IMG/VR virus record: IMGVR_UViG_3300036770_004386
Location: 1 to 34,644 of that record
Strand: one strand, 5' to 3'
DNA from: a virus
Length of the DNA: 34,644 nucleotides
In this document: piece after piece, positions 25,598 through 32,521 of the stretch
How positions within the stretch are numbered: position 1 is the stretch's first letter
Layout of the letters: each line of letters begins with the position of its first letter
Notes under the pieces: generated by a model
The model's input: the letters and a program-made list of their open reading frames with translations, nothing else
What the model was told of the DNA's origin: nothing
Databases searched by the model: none
Translations under genes and position numbers: made by a program

Positions 25598-26966
25598 TGT
25601 TCTTGTCCTCCATAATTTGATCGCACAGCGTTTTCGCTTGTGAGATGGTTAGTGTTGCGAAAGTCGCACCTATTGACTCTCGCATCTCAGTGTACTTGCT
25701 GAGAATATCGGTAGGGTTGTTGCAGACTGCCAGTTGCACCATGGCTCTGGCAATCTCAAACCTACGTTCAGAAGGGTTCGCGGACAGCGAAATAGACTGA
25801 CCGGCAGTAGAGGCTTCTTTAGCCCATGCTGCCAGGTTGGTGCGCGCCGATTCCGGCAGTGATTTAATATGTTTGCGTATCGCATCAACTGTATCTTTAT
25901 CTAAGGTGCGACCCTCATCCAAGGGTTCTTTCTTGGCCTTCCGTGGCTTTCCCTTGGCCTCAGGAGCCTTCGGTGGTACTTCCACCGCGAAAGGCATCTC
26001 AAACTGTGTTTCGACACGTTCTACCGCACGACGAATCGCCAACAATTGTGCAGAGGTCTGCTCACGGCTGTGCTTAAACGTCGGCACATCCTCAGGCCAA
26101 TAGGCCAGCAGGGTTTTCCCGTGTCCTGCTTCTGCGATCTTGGCGACACGAGCCACCAGCAGATCGATATCGACCGGTGGTGCTGGTTGCACTTTAGAGA
26201 CAGGTTTGGCGGTTTTCTGCGCCGCACGGATCTGCTGCGCCAGTTCACACAACTGCACCGCTTGCTGTAAATCAACCTCATAGAGCGTGCAGGTGTCACC
26301 AACAGCCGGGATGTGCGCGATATAGCCTATTTCTTGATCGATATCACCGATCGGGGAGCGTTCTCCGGTCGCGATGTCATATCGCACGCTGGTGGCGTAC
26401 AACGCCAACTGGACCATATATGCCAACGGTCGGTTGGAGATCGATTTGCCGGTTTTCTTATCTACCGTAACCAGTTTCCCATCTGCCGTACGCAGCAGGA
26501 AGTTGTCGCTAGATCCAGCAGCCTGGAAACGGTCGTTCACCAGCGGGATCTCCACCAGATCAGGAACAACCTGTAAACCATAAACATCTAGACAGTCCAA
26601 CCATGCTTTGGCGTACGGCATGAAAACATCTGGCACTTCTCCAAGTTCGATCTCTCCGATGTCGATCTTGGCGAGTGTCTCGTGGATAGCGGTCCCGGTG
26701 TTCGCAGCCTTAGACGCGCCACCAATATCCAGCAGTTGTTGAGCGAGGTCGTCTAATTTCCGGTCGTTACCGAGGTTGGCGGCAGCCAGATTGACGAGAT
26801 CGGGTCGTTGTCCGATCCCGGAGACAACGGTACGCAGTTTCCAGCGGTTCAATCCGGTTTGGTCTTCTAGGATCTGTCCGTATGATGAGATCCTGGTGTA
26901 GGGGATGGTTTCTCCGTCTAGTTGGATGAGTGGTCGTCCCCAACGGTCGCGGTTGAAATCTGACAT
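25590..26966 (-). CDS. PD-(D/E)XK exonuclease (Cas4/RecB-like)
   Basis: 458 residues. Conserved features are GTAIHETLAKIDIGEIE (the G..xH motif), RFQAAGSSDNFLLRTADGKL with VTVDKKTGKS (D...D-x-K), and YMVQLALYATSVRYDI (QL..Y). These are the catalytic set of RecB-type nucleases. A Lys-rich linker follows at about residues 335-350 (AKGKPRKAKKE), encoded by DNA that contains repeat copy B. The C-terminal helices are unassigned. Likely role is 5'-end resection for recombination or replication, paired with the OB-fold protein next door. Confidence 0.85.
   Translation of the reverse strand: MSDFNRDRWGRPLIQLDGETIPYTRISSYGQILEDQTGLNRWKLRTVVSGIGQRPDLVNLAAANLGNDRKLDDLAQQLLDIGGASKAANTGTAIHETLAKIDIGEIELGEVPDVFMPYAKAWLDCLDVYGLQVVPDLVEIPLVNDRFQAAGSSDNFLLRTADGKLVTVDKKTGKSISNRPLAYMVQLALYATSVRYDIATGERSPIGDIDQEIGYIAHIPAVGDTCTLYEVDLQQAVQLCELAQQIRAAQKTAKPVSKVQPAPPVDIDLLVARVAKIAEAGHGKTLLAYWPEDVPTFKHSREQTSAQLLAIRRAVERVETQFEMPFAVEVPPKAPEAKGKPRKAKKEPLDEGRTLDKDTVDAIRKHIKSLPESARTNLAAWAKEASTAGQSISLSANPSERRFEIARAMVQLAVCNNPTDILSKYTEMRESIGATFATLTISQAKTLCDQIMEDKNNG
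25940..25965 (+). repeat. Dispersed repeat, copy B (inside exonuclease gene)
   Basis: Matches 34139-34164 at 25 of 26 bases. The copy lies within coding sequence for the Lys-rich linker of the exonuclease. Either the linker supplied the sequence for the two noncoding copies, or a functional site was captured in the gene. Confidence 0.8.
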
Positions 26967-26985
26967 GGGCGGTTACCTTCCTGGT

Positions 26986-27525
26986 TTAGATTTTCCACTG
27001 CCACCAACGGTACTCGTAACCGTGGCGATCGATCGAATAGAGATATAGAGCCTTCGCCGCTCGTGCGTTGGTCAACCAGTCGCATAGGTCAGCCACATCA
27101 TCGACGATACCGAGGTTCCCTAGGTATCCTGCTGGGTGTGGGTTCCATCGGTTTGATTTGGCCCACGATGCGTTGATCTGCCATGCACCGAACGAACCGC
27201 CAGACGGATCATCCGCATTGTGTGAACAGCGAGGTGCGCCGGTGGCGGTGACATCGCAGCGCGATTCACGCCAGGCGAGATAGTCAAGATGTTGAAGTTC
27301 GTTTTCGGGAAATCCGGCTGCACGTGCCACCGGGATCAAGTTGGGACAGCGAGGTGCGAAAGATAGCGGCGGCACAGTGGTGGTTGTTGTCGGTGGCACT
27401 GTCGTAGTGGTGGTGGTGGGCATCGTGGTGGTGGTGGTGGTTGTTGTTGTCGGAACCGTCGTAACCGCGGTTTCGACGGTGGTACTACAAGCCGATAACA
27501 GGACTATAGCAAATAGGTGTTTCAT
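26986..27525 (-). CDS. Early lipoprotein with lysozyme/transglycosylase-like domain
   Basis: 179 residues. A short signal peptide ends in a lipobox (LLSAC, Cys13), then a Thr/Pro-rich spacer reaches about residue 53. Next comes a lysozyme-like domain: LDYLAWRESRCDVTATGAPR supplies the catalytic-type Glu, and GGSFGAWQINASWAKSN gives the GxxQI motif. It would be anchored outside the membrane, facing the wall. It is encoded in the early nucleotide/replication operon rather than the lysis cassette. Superinfection exclusion or cell-wall remodelling is more likely than terminal lysis. Confidence 0.82.
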   Translation of the reverse strand: MKHLFAIVLLSACSTTVETAVTTVPTTTTTTTTTMPTTTTTTVPPTTTTTVPPLSFAPRCPNLIPVARAAGFPENELQHLDYLAWRESRCDVTATGAPRCSHNADDPSGGSFGAWQINASWAKSNRWNPHPAGYLGNLGIVDDVADLCDWLTNARAAKALYLYSIDRHGYEYRWWQWKI

Positions 27526-28355
27526 CGTCCTGTGCTCCCAAAACCAGTCGCGCCACGCTCACTGTCGTCCAACGGCAGGTTGGCCCACCGTAGGCCAGCG
27601 GCGGTCAACGGCAACGGGACGATCTGCGCCACGCGATCTCCTGGTTCAATCACCTGTGGCTCTGAACCGATATTCCAACAGCAGGCGTACAATTCACCAC
27701 GATATCCCTGGTCGATCACCGATGGTGCGACGAACAACTTCCGGGAGAAAGTACTGCTACGACCTACGATCAAACCCCAAATATCATCAGGGAATTGCAC
27801 CGCGATCTTAGACCGTACGTTCTGGAACTCTCCCGGCTGGATGGTCAGCGGTTGGTCGTCACAGTAGTAGAGGTCAAATCCGGCATCGCCGGTTTTGCCG
27901 GTTTTCGGCTGTTGACCCTCGCCAAACCAACGCATCACCTGTCGCCGGTCCTGCAAAACCACCTGGTGGCGGAAGTTCCGCAACTGTCGCATCAACAACG
28001 GCAGGTTGTCACCAACGATCACCATCGGTTGCGTACGCAACCACGAGACGATCGCACTTTGATAGCCCTGCGTATCGGTGTAGAACACCACCGGCTTACG
28101 GTTGTTGATCGCAAACTGGATCTCCATCGGGACACCCAACGACTTCTGATCATGCGGCAACGACGCAAACAACAAATCCGACTGTAGCAACGCATACTGG
28201 TTGATCTGCTGAATGTACGGACCATCAATGATCTTAGTTCCGAATGCACGGTACGGTGCATAGACAGTATGTCCATCCTCGATCAACAGCGTGCGCACGG
28301 CATCTGATTCTGATGAGCGACCAAAATCAACGCTGGTCGCGAGATAGATATTCAC
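27522..28355 (-). CDS. Fused nucleoside deoxyribosyltransferase-like / dUTPase protein
   Basis: 277 residues. Residues 1-125 resemble nucleoside 2-deoxyribosyltransferases or deoxynucleotide N-hydrolases: NIYLATSVDFG start, LLQSDLLFASL with D60, and SLGVPMEIQFAINNRKPVVF with E78. Residues 155-277 are a dUTPase with its five motifs: DAGFDLY (157-163), GRSS (198-201), VIDQGYRGE (213-221), GDRVAQIVP (239-247) and RGATGFGSTG (267-276). The dUTPase should keep uracil out of DNA. The first domain could break or remodel deoxynucleotides, perhaps removing dAMP in a Z-genome phage, but substrate is unknown. It is coupled to both neighbours. Confidence 0.88.
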   Translation of the reverse strand: MNIYLATSVDFGRSSESDAVRTLLIEDGHTVYAPYRAFGTKIIDGPYIQQINQYALLQSDLLFASLPHDQKSLGVPMEIQFAINNRKPVVFYTDTQGYQSAIVSWLRTQPMVIVGDNLPLLMRQLRNFRHQVVLQDRRQVMRWFGEGQQPKTGKTGDAGFDLYYCDDQPLTIQPGEFQNVRSKIAVQFPDDIWGLIVGRSSTFSRKLFVAPSVIDQGYRGELYACCWNIGSEPQVIEPGDRVAQIVPLPLTAAGLRWANLPLDDSERGATGFGSTGR

Positions 28356-28546
28356 TGTGTCTCCCCTCTGTACAACTTGAATGCGGATGGGTGTGGATGG
28401 ATCTCGATCACACCATCATCCGTACGGATGTATTCGATCTGACCGGTGGTGTTCGCACGCAACTGTGCGTAGACGCGCAGAGCCTCCAACGGGACGTTAC
28501 GTCGCCCTTCAGTCACCGGTCGCAGGTCATCAATGTTGTCATCCAT
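28352..28546 (-). CDS. Hypothetical small protein (64 aa)
   Basis: Starts at an ATG overlapping the stop of the MazG-like gene (ATGGATGA) and ends overlapping the dUTPase fusion. The sequence DNIDDLRPVTEGRRNVPLEA, LRVYAQLRANTTGQIEYIRT and a C-terminal IEIHPHPSAFKLYRGE suggests a small beta-rich domain. No family recognised. Position inside the nucleotide cluster hints at an accessory role. Confidence 0.65.
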   Translation of the reverse strand: MDDNIDDLRPVTEGRRNVPLEALRVYAQLRANTTGQIEYIRTDDGVIEIHPHPSAFKLYRGETQ

Positions 28547-28868
28547 CCCAACAGCCGCTCCTTTTCGCTTGTACCATCTTCGCGTAGACTGCGATATCAA
28601 ACCACGTGTCATCGCTGGCAGTGTCGCCACGTTGGATGGCGGACACTGCACGTTCCATCTTCCCGATCAGGTAGAACAGACAGCCGATCTCAAACGCCGC
28701 CACCTCGCTGAGCGGCGGACGGTTAGCCAACGCCGCCACCTGCTGACCAACAGCGATCAGATCCTTACTGCCATACTCCTGCATCTTGGCCACGGTCTGT
28801 TCAGACTCGAACATCGCGTGGTCCATCCACCAGTCCTGCAACGGCGATACCGGTTCCGTGTATTTCAT
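28539..28868 (-). CDS. MazG-like nucleotide pyrophosphohydrolase (MazZ candidate)
   Basis: 109 residues, all helical. Acidic residues with MazG-like spacing are E55 and E60 (EVAAFEIGCLFYLIGKMERA), E72, and D86/D87/D91 (SDDTWFDIAVYAKMV), which could bind magnesium. The gene overlaps the PurZ-like gene by four bases (ATGA), so the two are made together. In known Z-genome phages, a MazG-type enzyme (MazZ) makes dGMP from dGTP to feed PurZ. The same pairing here makes that the leading function. Family identification is good; dGTP specificity is inferred. Confidence 0.78.
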   Translation of the reverse strand: MKYTEPVSPLQDWWMDHAMFESEQTVAKMQEYGSKDLIAVGQQVAALANRPPLSEVAAFEIGCLFYLIGKMERAVSAIQRGDTASDDTWFDIAVYAKMVQAKRSGCWDG

Positions 28869-29920
28869 CGCGGCCTCCAGATAATCGTGCTGTTCGATGT
28901 GGTGAACGCTGCGAACTGGACACCCATCGCACGCTCATACCCTTGGATATCAGACCAAGCGACCGAATCGCGCAAACGATCCAGATCAGTTGCACCAGCC
29001 AAAGCAGGGTCAAGATAATCAACAAATGTCAACACCGGGTGGAGACGTGGGTAGTTCCGTCCACCGTTGGCGATGATCGCTTCATCAGCGAGCATATCGT
29101 CCCACTGTGCAACACGACGGATCTTCTTCGTGACTGTCGTCCGCTCCGGCTGGATATAACCGCCAGTTTGCGCCGCCAACGTTTCCCAATCCGTCTCCCC
29201 AAACATCGGACCAGAGTTCCCTGCCACGCGGATGGGGAAGGTGCGGAACACAACCCAATTGTGCGTCAAGTTGTGCGGCTGGATACCGGTCTGCGCCAAG
29301 AAATGGACAGCAGCGCAATCGTTGGACGTACAGTAAGGGTAACGTCCTGCGTGTAGACCAAGCGCATAACCCTGTGTACCTTCGATCAGGATATTGGACC
29401 CATCCTCGTGTTCGGCCTGCAACATGGCGGTGGTGTTCGGGTGGATCAGATCATCCCCAACCACCTGATCCGCCAGCAGTGCCTTACGCATCAAACGGTC
29501 TGCACGTGCCGCACCAATACCCTTAGCGGTGGAGCCGAACTTCTCTTGCAGGCTGGCGGTGGCCTCACCATCAATATGGTCTTGAGTCAACATCGTCGCT
29601 TGACCATCAACATGGAGACGTTTCCGCACTTCAAACCCTGCGTCTTCCAACATGGTGATCTCATGTTCCAACACCGACAGGTCGATCTCGCTACCTGCAG
29701 CGATCACCAATTGACATTCAGGATCGACCACTGCTGCGACGGGGATCGTACGCAACGCCCAAACACGACCTTGGTCGTCCACCGCTGAGTGGCCAGCGTT
29801 CGGACCACCGACCCGTACTGCGTAGCGGATGTCGTGCAAGGTGTGGATCTGTGCGGCGACGTGACCTTTAGCCTCGCTACCGTACTGTCCACCAACAACA
29901 ATGTGAATGTTACCTGCCAT
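28865..29920 (-). CDS. purZ: PurZ-type adenylosuccinate synthetase homologue (2-aminoadenine pathway)
   Basis: 351 residues from ATG 29920, with GGGAA upstream; the longer frame is unlikely. The fold markers of adenylosuccinate synthetases are present: QYGSEAKG (residues 12-19), GGPNAGHS (38-45, H44), GSTAKGIG (129-136) and EGTQGYALGL (180-189). The usual GDEGKG has become GSEAKG: the catalytic Asp (Asp13 of E. coli PurA) is Ser15. That Asp-to-Ser/Gly change marks PurZ, which joins dGMP and aspartate to make the precursor of 2-aminoadenine (Z) nucleotides. The enzyme sits beside a MazG-like gene and a PrimPol, as in Z-genome phages. A plain host-like PurA is unlikely given the lost Asp. Confidence 0.88.
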   Translation of the reverse strand: MAGNIHIVVGGQYGSEAKGHVAAQIHTLHDIRYAVRVGGPNAGHSAVDDQGRVWALRTIPVAAVVDPECQLVIAAGSEIDLSVLEHEITMLEDAGFEVRKRLHVDGQATMLTQDHIDGEATASLQEKFGSTAKGIGAARADRLMRKALLADQVVGDDLIHPNTTAMLQAEHEDGSNILIEGTQGYALGLHAGRYPYCTSNDCAAVHFLAQTGIQPHNLTHNWVVFRTFPIRVAGNSGPMFGETDWETLAAQTGGYIQPERTTVTKKIRRVAQWDDMLADEAIIANGGRNYPRLHPVLTFVDYLDPALAGATDLDRLRDSVAWSDIQGYERAMGVQFAAFTTSNSTIIWRPR

Positions 29921-30092
29921 TTTCTGTGTTCCCTTCTTGGTTGTATTTTTTGATGTAGCGGCGAACTCTGACGTACTGTGCGTGATCGACACGGCAGATT
30001 TCGCAAGTTGGTAGTTTCTTACGGATGCGACGGATGTAACCGCTGTGCGTGCCACATGCATCGTCACCGTATTGACAGTTATTGGCCTCCAT
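29910..30092 (-). CDS. Small Cys-rich basic protein (60 aa)
   Basis: From ATG 30092, overlapping the PurZ-like start by 11 bases. It contains CGTHSGYIRRIRKK, then PTCEICRVDHAQY, then a very basic tail. The GT..GY...C..CR..(H)A pattern is shared with the C-terminus of the WhiB-like protein at 32798. A zinc-binding nucleic-acid protein is likely; exact role unknown. Confidence 0.7.
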   Translation of the reverse strand: MEANNCQYGDDACGTHSGYIRRIRKKLPTCEICRVDHAQYVRVRRYIKKYNQEGNTENGR

Positions 30093-30119
30093 GACCACAC
30101 AGTAGCACAGGTGTGTGTA

Positions 30120-30377
30120 CTACTCGTGTGTCATCCTCACGCGACCACCAGTGTGGCGATTGCACAAGACATCCAACATCGGGACGTACGCCACCAGCCG
30201 GTTGTTGCAACCCTCGCGAGGACACGACCAAACCGTAGTATCACCAGTGGCGGTGGGTTCGTAGCCCAACTTGCGTAGTTTGCAGCGTAGGCTGAAAATC
30301 CGGCTCGCTTTCAAGTTCCCTGCGAGGTCAGAGGTGCGGATCTGTTCAATCTCCGCCAGCAGATCGTCAATCGTCAT
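30120..30377 (-). CDS. Hypothetical protein with C-terminal zinc-ribbon-like motif
   Basis: 85 residues from ATG 30377, overlapping the upstream gene. Helical N-terminus (TIDDLLAEIEQIRTSDLAGN), then a Cys/His cluster (VWSCPREGCNNRL and VLCNRHTGG). Part of a run of four small early proteins. Zinc binding is probable from C..C...C..H; function unknown. Confidence 0.65.
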   Translation of the reverse strand: MTIDDLLAEIEQIRTSDLAGNLKASRIFSLRCKLRKLGYEPTATGDTTVWSCPREGCNNRLVAYVPMLDVLCNRHTGGRVRMTHE

Positions 30378-30600
30378 TGGTAGTGGCCTCCAAGATCTGG
30401 ATGGTGAGAAGTGCGGTTCGCGCGATCGTACGCACCATGGGACGGTCGTAGAACTTGTCTTCCAAAACGAACGTGGACATGCAGTCCACAACCACGTGGT
30501 CGATCAGTTGTGCTGTCTCGTACTCTGGTGCGTTGCGGACGTACCACTGCACCTGAGTGATGATCTCCCAAATATCAGTGTCTGAGATGATGGTGGTCAT
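30367..30600 (-). CDS. Hypothetical early protein (77 aa)
   Basis: Start overlaps the previous stop by four bases (ATGA). Largely helical: ISDTDIWEIITQVQWYVRNA, then YETAQLIDHVVVDCMSTFVL and RTIARTALLTIQILEATTND. No family recognised. Expressed just behind the early promoter, as host-takeover proteins often are. Confidence 0.65.
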   Translation of the reverse strand: MTTIISDTDIWEIITQVQWYVRNAPEYETAQLIDHVVVDCMSTFVLEDKFYDRPMVRTIARTALLTIQILEATTNDD

Positions 30601-30794
30601 GCGCGGCGACCTTTCTTGGTCAAGTTCGCGAAATACTGCTCGTGTCGTTGAGCCTCAACGACAGTGAAAGCATATCCGCGGTAGGTGTGGACGTGTCCAC
30701 AGACCGTGCAGTTGATCCAGTACGCACCGTCTTTCCAAGGTGTCTCCGGTTCGGCTGGCTGAACTGTGGTGGTGTGGATGGTGATTGCTGCCAT
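30597..30794 (-). CDS. First gene of the leftward early operon (65 aa, apparently leaderless)
   Basis: Begins ATGGCAGCAA inside the 27-bp inverted repeat, at the expected transcription start of the leftward promoter, so the message is probably leaderless. The product MAAITIHTTTVQPAEPETPW contains a CTVCGHVHTYRG motif that may bind zinc and a helical end. No family recognised. Confidence 0.68.
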   Translation of the reverse strand: MAAITIHTTTVQPAEPETPWKDGAYWINCTVCGHVHTYRGYAFTVVEAQRHEQYFANLTKKGRRA

Positions 30795-30932
30795 ACATCC
30801 AGTTAAACACACGAAGTATATACCTGTCAAACCGAACTGTTGCCGGCGATGTGACGCAGGTCACGCTCGAGCACCCTTGATAGGGCTTGACCTGTATATA
30901 TCAGATGTGTTTAACTGGATGTATGGCAGCAA
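30785..30932. promoter_or_regulatory. Divergent early promoter pair with perfect 27-bp inverted repeat
   Basis: The outer 27 bases (30785-30811 and 30906-30932) are perfect inverted copies. Leftward: TTGACA (30825-30830) and TTTAAC (30802-30807), spacer 17. Rightward: TTGACC (30887-30892) and TTTAAC (30910-30915), spacer 17. Both spacers contain TATATA. The repeat includes each -10 region, the predicted start point and the first codons ATGGCAGCAA on both sides, which suggests shared operator control of both early arms. Confidence 0.85.
30850..30865. promoter_or_regulatory. CRP-like operator at the promoter dyad centre
   Basis: TGTGACGCAGGTCACG matches TGTGA-N6-TCACa, the Crp/GlxR-type half-site pair of actinobacteria, except for the last base. 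Its dyad centre (30857.5) is within one base of the centre of the promoter inverted repeat (30858.5). A host cAMP-type regulator could act on both early promoters. Confidence 0.5.
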
Positions 30933-30958
30933 ACCAAACCAAGAAGGAGACAACCGCC

Positions 30959-31183
30959 ATGAACACCAAACTGTGGACCACCAACCAAGGTCGCGTCTGT
31001 TGCGAAAAGCACATCGGATACTCAGCCACCGCAGAACTGCAAGCCAACCCCAAAGCACGCACCCTCTACGGTTCATGCGACACCTGGCATCGCATGACCA
31101 AAGCAGAGATCAACGACTGGACCCAATACCTCGCACAGTACAACATGACTGAACCCTGCGAAGACTGTCGCGAAGGATTCTGA
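30959..31183 (+). CDS. First gene of the rightward early operon (74 aa)
   Basis: ATG 30959 has a strong AAGGAG site. An in-frame ATG at 30923, at the predicted transcription start, would give a 12-residue longer leaderless form, so two starts are possible. The sequence NTKLWTTNQGRVCCEKHIGY and a C-terminal EPCEDCREGF suggest a small zinc-binding protein. Function unknown. Confidence 0.7.
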   Translation: MNTKLWTTNQGRVCCEKHIGYSATAELQANPKARTLYGSCDTWHRMTKAEINDWTQYLAQYNMTEPCEDCREGF

Positions 31184-31185
31184 CA

Positions 31186-31368
31186 ATGACCACTTACACC
31201 ATCACCTACACCACTGATCAAAACTGGACCGGTACGATCACCAAATACGACGAACTGGAAGCAGAACTCACCGCCAACGGATTGCTAGGAGTTCTGATCG
31301 CAAAAGGCACGATCGCCAACGTTCGACTCACCGTTGACAACACACTGATCAACGAATGGGAATACTGA
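31186..31368 (+). CDS. Hypothetical small protein (60 aa)
   Basis: Two bases after the previous stop. Beta-strand pattern TTYTITYTTDQNWTGTITKY, then a helix (DELEAELTANGLLG) and strand IANVRLTVDNTLINEW. Compact alpha/beta domain with no recognised family. Sits directly upstream of the methyltransferase. Confidence 0.65.
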   Translation: MTTYTITYTTDQNWTGTITKYDELEAELTANGLLGVLIAKGTIANVRLTVDNTLINEWEY

Positions 31369-31370
31369 CC

Positions 31371-32519
31371 ATGGCAACTTACGGATCACTCTTCAGTGGC
31401 GTAGGCGGATTTGACATGGGCTTTGACCAACAAGGCTACCAATGTGAATGGCAAGTTGAATGGGACCAACACTGCCAACAAGTGCTGCAACACCACTGGC
31501 CAGAAACACCCAAATACCTAGACGTACGAGACGTACGTGGTGACCAAATCACACCAGTAGACGTGATCATCTACGGATCGCCCTGCCAAGACCTGTCCGT
31601 AGCAGGTAGACAACGAGGCTTAGAAGGCGAAAAATCATCGATGTTTTTTGAATCAGTACGTATCTTCAAGGAGATGAGAGATGCAACCAACGGAACCTAC
31701 CCAAGAATCGTTGTTTGGGAAAACGTGCCTGGAGCACTCACCAGCAACAAAGGACGAGATTTCTACACCGTCCTCACACAACTGGAAAACATTGGGTCAC
31801 TATCACAATGGTGGAGTGTGCTGGATGCGCAACACTTTGGAATCCCCCAACGACGTAGACGAGTATTCCTCATCTCTGTCTTTGATCCTGCAATCGTTGA
31901 ACGAACAGGACATGGCGACCTTCTCCCTGTCACCACGGGCCGCACAGGGAGTGCTTCGACGAGCGCAAAAACGCAACAGACCACTACCACCACGACTGCA
32001 GACAGCACTGGAACAACTAGCCCAATCGGATTTTCCCACAACGCAGGACTGAACCACCAAGCATCAGACGAAGTGTTCCCCACACTGCGAGTCAGCCAAG
32101 GTGGACGACTGTCAGTTCTCACAGATCAAGAACCGCTGTTCTTCCACCCACATTTCCACGACGGTGCACGAGTTCAACACGGTACGTTGAACACCATCAC
32201 CGCACGATGGGGAACAGGTGGCAACAACACAGATATGGTGGTACTGCCAGTATCCACCCTAACCGCACACCTGAAACACGGTGTTGACGCGGAATCCGCT
32301 GCAGGTGGCCACCTCATCCCAACTGGCCAAACCACGATCAGACGGTTGACACCAACTGAATGTGAACGGTTGATGGGATGGCCAGATGACCACACCCTAT
32401 TTCGAGCAGATGGTAAAACCAACAGCAACAGCCAACGGTACAAAATGTGCGGAAACGGAGTGGCAACACCAGTCGCCGCATGGATCGCCAAACACCTGAA
32501 ACCACTATTGGAGAACTGA
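31371..32519 (+). CDS. DNA (cytosine-5) methyltransferase
   Basis: 382 residues from ATG 31371. All key C5-methyltransferase motifs are present: I (YGSLFSGVGGFDMGF), IV (IYGSPCQDLSVAGRQRG with the catalytic PC), VI (VVWENVPGAL), VIII (PQRRRRVFLIS) and X (KMCGNGVATPVAAWIAKHL). A Thr-rich low-complexity insert lies before the target-recognition region. No restriction partner is adjacent, so it probably protects phage DNA from host enzymes. Target sequence unknown. Confidence 0.92.
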   Translation: MATYGSLFSGVGGFDMGFDQQGYQCEWQVEWDQHCQQVLQHHWPETPKYLDVRDVRGDQITPVDVIIYGSPCQDLSVAGRQRGLEGEKSSMFFESVRIFKEMRDATNGTYPRIVVWENVPGALTSNKGRDFYTVLTQLENIGSLSQWWSVLDAQHFGIPQRRRRVFLISVFDPAIVERTGHGDLLPVTTGRTGSASTSAKTQQTTTTTTADSTGTTSPIGFSHNAGLNHQASDEVFPTLRVSQGGRLSVLTDQEPLFFHPHFHDGARVQHGTLNTITARWGTGGNNTDMVVLPVSTLTAHLKHGVDAESAAGGHLIPTGQTTIRRLTPTECERLMGWPDDHTLFRADGKTNSNSQRYKMCGNGVATPVAAWIAKHLKPLLEN

Positions 32520-32521
32520 TC

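Noticed and set aside
28865-29920. Reading this gene as a normal purine-salvage PurA
   Set aside because: The catalytic Asp of GDEGKG is Ser, and the gene sits with a MazG-like gene and a PrimPol, which fits PurZ better.
29921-30100. Extending PurZ upstream by 60 residues
   Set aside because: The extension overlaps the 60-residue Cys-rich gene and lacks similarity to the family, while ATG 29920 has a good ribosome site just before the conserved HIVVGGQYG start.
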